This document shows, piece by piece, positions 1 to 8,142 of a DNA stretch of 64,000 nucleotides. The notes beneath the pieces were generated by a model. That model worked only from the letters and a program-made list of their open reading frames with translations, was not told the origin of the DNA and made no database searches. Position 1 is the stretch's first letter, and each line of letters opens with the position of its first letter. The stretch is from Mogibacterium sp. (GTDB lineage Bacteria > Bacillota > Clostridia > Peptostreptococcales > Anaerovoracaceae), in the NCBI GenBank assembly GCA_017403955.1, contig JAFRDH010000020.1, forward strand, positions 62,001 to 126,000, in the 5' to 3' direction. A program made the translations under genes and the position numbers.

Positions 1-530
1 TTAAGCTCCAGCCGTTTATTACAGGTGGTGGACAAGAAAACGGTTATCGTTCATCGACTGAAAATACACCGGGTATCGCCGGGATCGGCCTTGCAGCGAA
101 GAAATCCCACGAAGATCTTCTCAAAAAAATGTCTGTAATGGCTGACGTCAACGAGTACTTGCGCAAAGGCCTTATGTCTGAACTCAAAGATGTAAGACTC
201 AACGGACCTCTTGAACTCGGATACAATCTTTACGATCATGGCAAGAGATGTCCGAGCGTATTGAATCTTACTTTTGCCGGTACAAGAGGCGAAGTGCTGC
301 TTCACACACTCGAACAGGACAGAATTTACGTTTCGACCGGGTCCGCATGCTCATCGCACAAGACCGGAGACAGCCATGTTCTCCTTGCAATGGGACTCGA
401 TCACAAGAAAATCGAAGGGGCTATCAGATTCAGCTTCTCTGAATTCAACACCAGAACAGAGATGGATGAAGTAATAGACAGAACCAAAGCTGCTGTCAAC
501 CGTTTCCGCAAGCTCGGAAGCTTCAGATAA
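1..530 (+). CDS. Cysteine desulfurase (NifS/IscS-like), C-terminal part
   Basis: This is the end of a PLP-dependent cysteine desulfurase; the frame is open from base 3 and the N-terminal half, with the PLP lysine, lies outside the window. Desulfurases take sulfur from cysteine as a persulfide and pass it to acceptors. Visible motifs are GGGQENGYRSSTENTPGIAG just inside the window edge, the family's conserved substrate-binding segment, and the active-site loop STGSACSSH, whose cysteine codon is at 348-350. The stop lies 31 bases before thiI, so the two genes are probably co-transcribed and this enzyme probably supplies the persulfide to ThiI, as seen for dedicated desulfurase-ThiI pairs in other Firmicutes. 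The partnership is inferred from position; the family call is secure. Confidence 0.93.
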   Translation, partial: KLQPFITGGGQENGYRSSTENTPGIAGIGLAAKKSHEDLLKKMSVMADVNEYLRKGLMSELKDVRLNGPLELGYNLYDHGKRCPSVLNLTFAGTRGEVLLHTLEQDRIYVSTGSACSSHKTGDSHVLLAMGLDHKKIEGAIRFSFSEFNTRTEMDEVIDRTKAAVNRFRKLGSFR

Positions 531-561
531 CAGATGATCAGATAACAGAAGGAATTAAAGT

Positions 562-1737
562 ATGAAGAAATTATATATAGTCAGATGCGGAGAAGTAGCT
601 CTAAAGGGCATGAACAAGCCATATTTCGAGAGGATCCTTCTCGAGAGAGTGAGAAAAGCAATCGAATGTTTCGAGGATTCCGAGGCTAAGTGGATAGATG
701 GTCTCATGTTCGTAAGAGTTCCGGATACTGTACCTGAAGACGACGTAATAGCAAAATGTGTCAGAGTCTTCGGTGTTGCTTCGGTCAGCCCTGCAGTAGA
801 GGCGCCTAAGGACATCGATGAGATCGGCCGTATTGCTTCTGAATTCATGCAGAAGATCATAGACGAAGAAGGCATCAGAACTTTCAAGGTCAAAGGCAAG
901 AGAGCCGACAAATCTTTTGCTGTCCAGTCGCCTGAGATCGGCCGCATTGTAGGAGCGATCATCCTCAAGACATGCAAGGTCCTCAGCGTCAATGTCCACA
1001 ACCCTGAAGTCACTCTGACAGTAGATGTCAGAAGAGAAGGTGCTTATATCTTCAGAGACAAAATCAAGGGATTCGGCGGTCTTCCGCTCGGAACTAACGG
1101 CAAAGGCCTTATCCTCATGTCAGGCGGAATAGACAGCCCTGTAGCTGCTTTTATGATGGCGAAGAGAGGAATGAGCATCGAAGCCGTTCATTACCATTCA
1201 TATCCATATACCAGCCCGAGAGCACAGAAAAAGGTAGAAGAACTCGTCAAAGTCCTCGCTGGTTACATGGGAACGATCAGGATGCACGTCATCAATCTGC
1301 TTCCTATACAGGAACAGATCGTTCAGAACTGCCCTGAAGACGAGACTACACTTCTTGTAAGAAGATTCATGATGAGGATCGCTGAGCAGATCGCGATCAA
1401 GAACCACAACATGATGCTGATCACCGGCGAAGACCTCGGACAGGTCGCAAGCCAGACAGCAGAAGCTTTGGTCGTGACCGACGCTGTAGTCAAAATGCCT
1501 GTCATGAGACCGCTTATTGCGATGGACAAAGTCGATATCATGGACAAAGCAAGGGAGATCGGCACTTACGATATCTCGATCCAGCCTTATGAAGACTGCT
1601 GCACAGTTTTCCTGCCAAAGCACCCGGTCACAAAGCCTAAGCTTGAAAGGATCGAGCAGTCTGAATCTGCGCTCGATGTAGAAGCTCTTGTGAATGCAGC
1701 TGTTGCATCTGAAGAAATTATAGAGATAAGACCATAA
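562..1737 (+). CDS. thiI: tRNA 4-thiouridine synthase ThiI
   Basis: ThiI adenylates U8 of tRNA and replaces its oxygen with sulfur; in many bacteria it also takes part in thiazole synthesis. The 391-residue protein has an N-terminal ferredoxin-like/THUMP region (about 1-165), then the PP-loop ATP pyrophosphatase motif SGGIDSP from residue 187, and the late EDCCTVF motif with C346/C347 in the place of the catalytic persulfide-exchange cysteine. It lacks the C-terminal rhodanese domain of the enterobacterial enzyme, so it should need sulfur directly from a desulfurase, which the upstream gene can provide. The ATG follows a GAAGGA ribosome site. No features look degenerate. Confidence 0.96.
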   Translation: MKKLYIVRCGEVALKGMNKPYFERILLERVRKAIECFEDSEAKWIDGLMFVRVPDTVPEDDVIAKCVRVFGVASVSPAVEAPKDIDEIGRIASEFMQKIIDEEGIRTFKVKGKRADKSFAVQSPEIGRIVGAIILKTCKVLSVNVHNPEVTLTVDVRREGAYIFRDKIKGFGGLPLGTNGKGLILMSGGIDSPVAAFMMAKRGMSIEAVHYHSYPYTSPRAQKKVEELVKVLAGYMGTIRMHVINLLPIQEQIVQNCPEDETTLLVRRFMMRIAEQIAIKNHNMMLITGEDLGQVASQTAEALVVTDAVVKMPVMRPLIAMDKVDIMDKAREIGTYDISIQPYEDCCTVFLPKHPVTKPKLERIEQSESALDVEALVNAAVASEEIIEIRP

Positions 1738-1756
1738 AGATGTTATAATATCATTC
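1718..1756 (+). promoter_or_regulatory. Candidate promoter for pyrH operon
   Basis: An extended -10 element, TGTTATAAT, ends at 1749 just after the thiI stop; the -35 region about 17 bases upstream is weak. Transcription would start near 1756 and leave a short leader with CAGGAGA before pyrH. This is the only clear promoter between thiI and the long gene run that follows. Confidence 0.5.
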
Positions 1757-1800
1757 GGAGTTATGGCTTCACAGATTACTTAACAGGAGAATCATGATAT

Positions 1801-2505
1801 ATGGCAATTCAATATAAAAGAGTCCTGATCAAGATCAGCGGTGAGGCACTTGCCGGAGAAGACAGATTCGGCGTCAATGCCGCTAAGCTCGCTGAGGTCG
1901 CAGGACAGATCAAAGCAATCAGAGATGAAGGCGTAGAAGTCGCAGTCGTATGCGGAGGAGGCAATTTCTTCCGCGGCAGAACAGGTGAGAACATCGACAG
2001 ACCTACTGCTGATTACATGGGGATGCTGGCAACAGTCATGAACGGACTGGCTGTACAGGACGCACTGCTGTCACTTGGCTGCCCGGCCAAGCTCATGACA
2101 GCCATCGAGATCAGAGATATGGCAGAAGGCTATGCAAGACGCAAAGCTCTCGACTATCTTGAAGAAGGCAAAGTCGTCGTATTCGGAGGAGGCACCGGAA
2201 GCCCGTTCTTCACAACAGATACTACTGCAGCACTCAGAGCAGCAGAGATAGGAGCAGACGTACTTCTCCTTGCCAAGAACATTGATGCTGTTTATTCGGA
2301 TGATCCGAGGACCAATCCTGATGCTGAAAGATTCACTGAACTTTCATATATGGACATCATCGACAAGGATCTCAAAGTCATGGATCTCACAGCTGCAACA
2401 CTTTGCAAGGATACAGGTACTAAGATATATGTATTCGCTCTCGCTCAGGAGGGCAATCTTATGAAAGTCATCAACGGAGAGAACGTAGGAACACTCATTC
2501 ACTAG
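1801..2505 (+). CDS. pyrH: UMP kinase PyrH
   Basis: PyrH phosphorylates UMP to UDP with ATP and is usually essential for pyrimidine nucleotide supply. The 234-residue length fits the bacterial amino-acid-kinase-fold family. Visible motifs include the N-terminal KISGEAL, the glycine-rich GGGNFFRGR, GGGTGSPFFTTDT in the phosphate-binding region and DAVYSDDPR near the uridine/GTP-sensing area. The start ATG follows CAGGAGA at suitable distance. It sits 10 bases upstream of frr, the classical bacterial pairing, and heads the frr-uppS-cdsA-dxr-rseP-ispG-polC run. Confidence 0.97.
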   Translation: MAIQYKRVLIKISGEALAGEDRFGVNAAKLAEVAGQIKAIRDEGVEVAVVCGGGNFFRGRTGENIDRPTADYMGMLATVMNGLAVQDALLSLGCPAKLMTAIEIRDMAEGYARRKALDYLEEGKVVVFGGGTGSPFFTTDTTAALRAAEIGADVLLLAKNIDAVYSDDPRTNPDAERFTELSYMDIIDKDLKVMDLTAATLCKDTGTKIYVFALAQEGNLMKVINGENVGTLIH

Positions 2506-2515
2506 GAGGAACAAA

Positions 2516-3064
2516 ATGGCAAAGAAATCACTTGAAGAGAGAATCGAAAGCACCAAGAGCTTTCTCAAAGAGGAGCTTAATACCGTAAGAGCCGGCAGAG
2601 CGAATCCAGCTCTCCTCGACAGGATCCAGGTCAACTATTATGGAATGCCGACACCACTTAAGTCACTGGCAAATATCTCAGTTCCTGATCCAAGGACACT
2701 GCTGATTTCGCCATTTGATCCTAAGTCAGTAGGTGACATCGAGAGAGCTATCCTTGAGGCTAACATCGGTATCAATCCGACAAACGACGGCAAGGTCATC
2801 AGACTTGCTATCCCTCAGCTCACAGAAGAGAGAAGAAAAGAGCTCACCAAGGTCGTCAAGAACTACGGCGAAGATGCTAAGGTAGCTGTAAGAAATCTCA
2901 GAAGAGAAGAGAACGACGAACTCAAGAAGATGCAGAAAGACGGCGATCTGACGGAAGATGACCTCAAGCAGGAACTCGAAGAAGTCCAGAAGAAGATCGA
3001 AAAGGCTATCAAGGACATCGATGCGATCATCGCTGATAAAGACAAAGAACTCATGGAGGTCTAG
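2516..3064 (+). CDS. frr: Ribosome recycling factor
   Basis: RRF works with EF-G to split post-termination ribosomes into subunits. The 182-residue protein shows the typical RAGRANPALLDRI segment near residue 25, the central PLKSLANISVPDPRTLLI region of domain II and the basic RRKELTKVVKNYGEDAKVAVRNLRRE helix of domain I; the tRNA-like two-domain form is fully covered. The start has a strong AGGAGG site. A GC-rich hairpin follows the stop (3091-3113) and may partly separate this gene from uppS. Confidence 0.97.
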   Translation: MAKKSLEERIESTKSFLKEELNTVRAGRANPALLDRIQVNYYGMPTPLKSLANISVPDPRTLLISPFDPKSVGDIERAILEANIGINPTNDGKVIRLAIPQLTEERRKELTKVVKNYGEDAKVAVRNLRREENDELKKMQKDGDLTEDDLKQELEEVQKKIEKAIKDIDAIIADKDKELMEV

Positions 3065-3090
3065 TCATTATCCTGAATATGAACAAACAG

Positions 3091-3119
3091 AACGTGGCTG
3101 TATAAGCCACGTTTGCTGT
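3091..3119 (+). terminator. Hairpin after frr, weak or partial terminator
   Basis: A perfect 9-bp stem (AACGTGGCT paired with AGCCACGTT) encloses the five-base loop GTATA. Only a broken T-rich stretch follows, so termination is probably partial and read-through into uppS is likely. An mRNA-processing or stability role is an alternative. Confidence 0.45.
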
Positions 3120-3155
3120 ATTTAATGGGTTTTTGAATTTTAGTAGGTTCGAGTT

Positions 3156-3899
3156 ATGAGTGAAAGAAAAATACCTGCACATGTAGGAATCATTATGGAC
3201 GGAAACGGCAGATGGGCCAAAGCCCACGGTGTCCCGAGAGTCATGGGACACAATGCCGGCATGCAGTCCATGAAGAAGATCGTAATTGCTTCTTCAAATC
3301 TTGGAGTCAAATACCTCACAGTATATGCTTTCTCGACTGAGAACTGGAAACGCAGCACGGAAGAAGTCAGCGGGATTTTCAATCTCATCGTCAAGTATGT
3401 CAATTCAGAGCTTGAAGAACTGGATGCCAATAATGTTCATATCAATATCTTCGGCCAGTATGACATGCTTCCGAAGGCTTCAGTTGACGCTATCAACAAG
3501 ATGGTAGGAAGGCTGGAGAAGAATGACGGTCTGGTATTCAATATCGCGCTCAATTATGGCGGCAGAGACGAGATATTGAGAAGCGTCAAAGATCTTTGCC
3601 GTGAATGCATTGAAGGCAAGAGGGATCCTGCGGATCTGACAGAGGACGATATCTCAAGATATCTCTGGTCCGGAAGCGCTCATTTCGATGTGCCTGATCC
3701 TGATCTCATCATCAGAACAAGCGGCGAAGAGCGGATGTCCAATTTCCTTACATGGCAGGCTGCTTACAGCGAGCTGATGTTCACAGATACTCTCTGGCCG
3801 GACTTCACACCTGAAGAATACGCTGAGATGCTCAACGCTTATGCGAACAGAGACAGACGTTTCGGCGGCCGCAAAGAATCTACTACTGAGAGCAAATAA
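3156..3899 (+). CDS. uppS: Undecaprenyl diphosphate synthase (cis-prenyltransferase)
   Basis: UppS condenses isopentenyl diphosphate units onto farnesyl diphosphate in cis, giving the C55 lipid carrier for peptidoglycan and other wall polymers. The 247-residue protein begins with HVGIIMDGNGRWA, in which D15 is the family's catalytic aspartate, and continues with YAFSTENWKR, the NYGGRDEI region and the C-terminal RTSGEERMSNFL signature that binds the isopentenyl diphosphate. The ribosome site before the ATG is weak (AGTAGG). It is 26 bases upstream of cdsA in the conserved Firmicutes order. Confidence 0.97.
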   Translation: MSERKIPAHVGIIMDGNGRWAKAHGVPRVMGHNAGMQSMKKIVIASSNLGVKYLTVYAFSTENWKRSTEEVSGIFNLIVKYVNSELEELDANNVHINIFGQYDMLPKASVDAINKMVGRLEKNDGLVFNIALNYGGRDEILRSVKDLCRECIEGKRDPADLTEDDISRYLWSGSAHFDVPDPDLIIRTSGEERMSNFLTWQAAYSELMFTDTLWPDFTPEEYAEMLNAYANRDRRFGGRKESTTESK

Positions 3900-3925
3900 C
3901 GTTTTTTTACGAAAGGATCTCTGAT

Positions 3926-4744
3926 ATGAAAACCAGAATCATTTCCGGACTTGTCATGGTCCCGCTGCTGCTTGTACTGTATTTCGGCGGAATAGCGCTG
4001 TGGGCTGCGGCACTTCTCATCGCTGTTATGGGCGTTCATGAATTCTGTAATGGATGGAATAATATCGATGTACATCCGTCCAAAATGATCTGCTACGTAC
4101 TTACTGTTGTACTGTTCCTGACAGCGATACCATCTGAAAGTTCGTCTGTTCCGCGTTTCTATGAGAACATGATGATGATCACTATATGGCTGTTCCTGGT
4201 CGTTGCAGCCGGCCTTATCTATGGCTGGAAGATAACCGAGAGAGGACCTTATGACGCAGCAACTACTGTGACGGCTCTTGTGTATATCCCATTCTTCGCA
4301 TATCACATGGTGCTCATTGATATGACAGATTATAAATTGTTCATCTGGATCGTCGTGATCGCTGCTTTCGGATCGGATATATTCGCGTATTTCACAGGGT
4401 ATTTCCTCGGCAAACACAAAATGGCGCCAAATCTCAGTCCCAAGAAGACGATCGAAGGCGCTGTCGGAGGACTGATCGGAAGCTCACTGTTCAGCTGGCT
4501 CTTCGGGTTCATCTTCATGAAAGAGATGGCACTTGTATGTCTCGTCCTCGGACTTGTCGGAGGTGCGGCAGGAATGGCGGGAGACCTCACAGCTTCAGCG
4601 TTCAAGCGCAAAATGGGCATCAAGGATTACGGCCATCTTATTCCGGGTCACGGCGGCATCATGGACAGATTTGACAGCGTTATATTCGTTGCGCCTGTCG
4701 TTTACTATGCTATATGCGGCTTGACTAGAATACTGGCTATCTAG
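3926..4744 (+). CDS. cdsA: Phosphatidate cytidylyltransferase
   Basis: CdsA converts phosphatidic acid and CTP to CDP-diacylglycerol, the branch-point precursor of phosphatidylglycerol and cardiolipin. The 272-residue protein is almost entirely hydrophobic helices, with roughly seven or eight membrane spans. The family signature near the C terminus is present: GDLTASAFKRKMGIKDYG followed by PGHGGIMDRFDS, holding the acidic metal-binding residues. AAAGGAT precedes the ATG. It complements the PlsX, PlsY-GpsA and Cls genes elsewhere in this window. Confidence 0.96.
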   Translation: MKTRIISGLVMVPLLLVLYFGGIALWAAALLIAVMGVHEFCNGWNNIDVHPSKMICYVLTVVLFLTAIPSESSSVPRFYENMMMITIWLFLVVAAGLIYGWKITERGPYDAATTVTALVYIPFFAYHMVLIDMTDYKLFIWIVVIAAFGSDIFAYFTGYFLGKHKMAPNLSPKKTIEGAVGGLIGSSLFSWLFGFIFMKEMALVCLVLGLVGGAAGMAGDLTASAFKRKMGIKDYGHLIPGHGGIMDRFDSVIFVAPVVYYAICGLTRILAI

Positions 4745-4791
4745 ATCCAATTCGTTTAATTGTTCATCACACTGACAAGAATCGATCAACT

Positions 4792-6021
4792 ATGAAGAAT
4801 ATATTGATAATGGGGAGCACCGGTTCCATCGGAACGCAGGCTCTTGAAATAATAAGAAATAATCCTGACAAGTTCAGGGCAGTCGGCCTTACATGCAGAA
4901 GCAGGGTCTCGAGCCTTATAGAGCAGATCAGAGAGTTCAAGCCTCTGGCTGTTTCGGTCGGGACAGCTGATGATGCTGAAATAGTAAGCGCTGAGTTCCC
5001 GGGATTAGAGGTATATCACGGGGAGGAGGGACTTGTTGAGATCGCGGCAATGGACTGCGATATAGTCCTGAACTCACTGATGGGTATCAGCGGTCTTGCT
5101 CCGACTTATAAAGCCATTAGCTGCGGCAGAGATATTGCTCTTGCCAACAAAGAGACTCTCGTAGCCGGCGGAGAACTGGTGACTTCGCTTTGCAGGAAAA
5201 TGAACGTCAGACTTCTTCCTGTAGACAGCGAACACAGTGCGATCTTCCAGTGCCTTGAAGGCAACGGAGGCAGCGCATGCGGCAGAGCCTACAGAGAACC
5301 TGATGAAGGTCATCCTTACAGACCGATAAGACGGATACTCCTGACAGCATCAGGCGGTCCTTTCAGAGGCAGAAGTCTCGAGTCCATGAAGAATGTGACT
5401 ATCCAGCAGGCTCTCAATCATCCTAAGTGGAGCATGGGATCCAAGATCACGATAGACTCGGCAACCATGATGAACAAAGGACTTGAAGTCATCGAAGCCA
5501 GATGGCTTTTTGATGTTCCTGCCGAACGGATAGATATTCATGTCCACCCTGAGAGTATTGTTCACTCAATGGTAGAATTCATGGATGGTTCCGTTATTGC
5601 ACAGATGGGTCTTCCGGATATGAAGATCCCTATCAGCCTTGCGCTCAATTATCCTGACAGACTTGATCTCGTTAAGCCTTTTGACCGTAACGAAAGGGAC
5701 GAAAAAGTCTCAGGAGCGCTTGATTTCTTCACGACCGGCAAGAATCTCACATTCGAGCAGCCGGACAGAAAGGTTTTCAGATGCATCGATCTCGCGTATG
5801 CTGCTCTCAGAGAAGGTGGCAGCGCACCGATCGTAATGAATGGTGCTAACGAGGAACTCGTTGCGATGTTCCTGGGTGGTGAGATCGGTTTCACAGATAT
5901 ACATGATACTATCGAGAAGGTAATGAACAAATATCCGTTCACGTCTCCGGCAAGTGTTGAAGAGATTCTTCACATCGACCGCAAGAGCAGGAAACTTGTC
6001 AGAGAAATACTGAGCAAATAA
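4792..6021 (+). CDS. dxr: 1-deoxy-D-xylulose 5-phosphate reductoisomerase
   Basis: Dxr performs the first committed step of the methylerythritol phosphate route, NADPH-dependent conversion of DXP to MEP. The 409-residue protein starts with the nucleotide-binding GSTGSIGTQALE, has LANKETLVAGG and VDSEHSAIFQ in the metal/substrate site, and WSMGSKITIDSATMMNKGLE. Between the SAIFQCL motif and LLTASGGPF there are about 17 residues more than I recall in the Bacillus enzyme, a surface insertion rich in glycine, arginine and proline. The ribosome site before the ATG is poor. Fosmidomycin-type inhibitors target this enzyme. Confidence 0.97.
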   Translation: MKNILIMGSTGSIGTQALEIIRNNPDKFRAVGLTCRSRVSSLIEQIREFKPLAVSVGTADDAEIVSAEFPGLEVYHGEEGLVEIAAMDCDIVLNSLMGISGLAPTYKAISCGRDIALANKETLVAGGELVTSLCRKMNVRLLPVDSEHSAIFQCLEGNGGSACGRAYREPDEGHPYRPIRRILLTASGGPFRGRSLESMKNVTIQQALNHPKWSMGSKITIDSATMMNKGLEVIEARWLFDVPAERIDIHVHPESIVHSMVEFMDGSVIAQMGLPDMKIPISLALNYPDRLDLVKPFDRNERDEKVSGALDFFTTGKNLTFEQPDRKVFRCIDLAYAALREGGSAPIVMNGANEELVAMFLGGEIGFTDIHDTIEKVMNKYPFTSPASVEEILHIDRKSRKLVREILSK

Positions 6022-6034
6022 GGAGAATCAGAAT

Positions 6035-7042
6035 TTGAAAACAGCTATTTTATTCGTAATAATGCTTCTTGTCCTTGTCATTCCTCATGAGTGGGGCCAT
6101 CTTATTGTTGCCAAACTCTGCGGAGTCAAGGTCAATGAATTTTCTGTGGGAATGGGACCGCTCCTGTTCAAAAGGCAGAAAGGTGAGACGCAGTATTCTG
6201 TAAGACTTCTACCGCTCGGCGGCTTCTGCGCTATGGAAGGTGAAGAAGAAGCCAGTGATGATCCAAGGGCTTACAGCAATAAGACCAATCTTCAGAAGAT
6301 AGCGATCCTTATCGCCGGAGTCACGATGAATGTGATCATCGCGATACTCGCTGTTACGATCGCATATTCGATCAGCGGGATCCCGACTAATACTTTAAGT
6401 GATGTAACTCCGGGATCACCTGCTGCAGTTGCCGGAATCCAGGCCGGCGATACTATCATCGAGATCGACGGGACCAAAATCAATTCGTGGAACGGCGTTC
6501 TCAATGCGGTCGACAAATATCACGAAGGCGACAAAATGGAAGTCGTCTACAGACGTGACGGCAAGACCGGAGAAGCTTTTGTAACTCCTGAGATGGACAA
6601 AGAATCCGGCAGATATATGATGGGTATCGTAGCCGGCAATACACGCAATCCTGCAAAATGCCTCACAAGCGGTGCCGCTACAACATGGGAACTTAATAAA
6701 ATGATGATCGGAGCGTTCCAGTCGATGTTCCGGAGGGGAATCAGCAAGGATGACGTTGCAGGACCTGTTGGTCTTGTAAGGGTAGTAAATCAGACAGCAT
6801 CATACGGTATCACTTCGTATCTGATGCTGCTTGCACTGGTAAGTCTCAACCTCGCGCTGTTCAATATTATTCCGATCCCGGGACTTGACGGCGGAAAGAT
6901 ATTTTTCATCATTCTGAAGGTGATCAGCGGAGGACGCATCAATGACGATATGGAATACAAAGCCACAGTTGCCGGCATGGTGCTTCTCCTGACTCTCTTC
7001 ATCCTGGTCACAGTCAATGATGTGATGAACCTTTTTGGTTAA
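6035..7042 (+). CDS. rseP: Site-2 intramembrane zinc protease RseP/RasP
   Basis: This M50 protease cuts membrane-embedded substrates such as anti-sigma factors and leftover signal peptides. The 335-residue protein has the zinc motif HEWGH in the first membrane helix (about residues 18-22), a single PDZ domain in the middle (about 115-190, with GSPAAVAGIQAGD) and the second active-site motif PIPGLDGGK near the C terminus. I take the TTG at 6035 as start because AAGGAG lies about 10 bases upstream and the first residues form the expected helix. The dxr-rseP-ispG order is conserved in Firmicutes. Confidence 0.94.
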   Translation: MKTAILFVIMLLVLVIPHEWGHLIVAKLCGVKVNEFSVGMGPLLFKRQKGETQYSVRLLPLGGFCAMEGEEEASDDPRAYSNKTNLQKIAILIAGVTMNVIIAILAVTIAYSISGIPTNTLSDVTPGSPAAVAGIQAGDTIIEIDGTKINSWNGVLNAVDKYHEGDKMEVVYRRDGKTGEAFVTPEMDKESGRYMMGIVAGNTRNPAKCLTSGAATTWELNKMMIGAFQSMFRRGISKDDVAGPVGLVRVVNQTASYGITSYLMLLALVSLNLALFNIIPIPGLDGGKIFFIILKVISGGRINDDMEYKATVAGMVLLLTLFILVTVNDVMNLFG

Positions 7043-7065
7043 TAATCGATAAATAAGGAGCGATA

Positions 7066-8142
7066 ATGTCAAGAATCGTTAAAGTAGGAGATGTTGTCAT
7101 CGGAGGAGGCGCACCGGTTTCCATCCAGTCGATGACAAATGTAGATACAAGAAATACCGAAGCTCTCGTAAGACAGATCAGAGAACTCGAAGAAGCAGGA
7201 TGCGAGATCGTAAGATGTGCTGTACCAGACATGGAAGCGGCTGAATCTTTTGGCAGAGCTAAGAAACTCGTCAGAGTTCCGCTTGTCGCTGATATCCATT
7301 TTGACTACAAGCTCGCGATCGCGTCTATCGAGAACGGAGCCGACAAAATCAGGATCAACCCGGGCAATATCGGGAGCCGTGATAAAGTACGCGCTGTCGT
7401 AGACAAAGCTAAGGAATACAACGTGCCGATCCGTGTCGGTGTCAATTCCGGTTCACTTGAGAAGGATCTGATCGCGAAATATGGCGGAGTCACTGCTGAA
7501 GCACTTGCTGTCAGCGGCGCTAACATGGTCAGGCTGATCGAAGATATGGGCTATGACAATCTGGTAGTTTCTATCAAGTCGTCCAACGTCAGGATGAACT
7601 ATGATGCTCATATGAAGCTCAAAGAACTGGTCGACTGCCCGATACACATCGGGATAACAGAATCCGGAACGCCTAAGAACGGTGAACTCAAGTCTGCTGT
7701 AGGTATCGGCGCTCTGCTGCTTGCCGGTATTGGAGATACTATGAGAGTTTCTCTGACTGCAGACCCGGTTGCCGAAGTACATTTTGCAAGACGCATTCTC
7801 GAGACTGTAGGACTTCGTGACAAAGCGATAGAGACTGTCTCATGCCCGACATGCGGAAGAACGGAGATAGACCTTATCGGCCTTGCAAATGAGGCAGAAT
7901 CAAGGCTTGAGCCGATAGCCGCAAGAAGAGCTGCAGCCGGACTGAAGCCTTTGAAAATAGCGGTAATGGGCTGCGCAGTCAACGGACCAGGAGAGAGCAG
8001 AGAAGCAGATTACGGTATTGCAGGCGGCAAAGGTGAAGGTCTCGTATTCTCTCATGGAGAGATCATCGAGAAAGTCCCTGAGGACAGACTGATAGACAGA
8101 CTTATTGAAATCGTAGAAGCAGACGGAACAGTAAATGATTAA
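7066..8142 (+). CDS. ispG: 4-hydroxy-3-methylbut-2-enyl diphosphate synthase IspG (GcpE)
   Basis: IspG is the [4Fe-4S] enzyme that reductively opens the cyclodiphosphate MEcPP to HMBPP, the penultimate MEP-pathway step. The 358-residue protein shows the TIM-barrel opening GGGAPVSIQSMTNVDT, and the C-terminal cluster ligands SCPTCGRTE (two cysteines) and GCAVNGPGESREADYG (third cysteine plus the glutamate ligand). AAGGAG precedes the ATG. Its end overlaps polC by 8 bases, implying translational coupling with the replicase gene. Confidence 0.97.
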   Translation: MSRIVKVGDVVIGGGAPVSIQSMTNVDTRNTEALVRQIRELEEAGCEIVRCAVPDMEAAESFGRAKKLVRVPLVADIHFDYKLAIASIENGADKIRINPGNIGSRDKVRAVVDKAKEYNVPIRVGVNSGSLEKDLIAKYGGVTAEALAVSGANMVRLIEDMGYDNLVVSIKSSNVRMNYDAHMKLKELVDCPIHIGITESGTPKNGELKSAVGIGALLLAGIGDTMRVSLTADPVAEVHFARRILETVGLRDKAIETVSCPTCGRTEIDLIGLANEAESRLEPIAARRAAAGLKPLKIAVMGCAVNGPGESREADYGIAGGKGEGLVFSHGEIIEKVPEDRLIDRLIEIVEADGTVND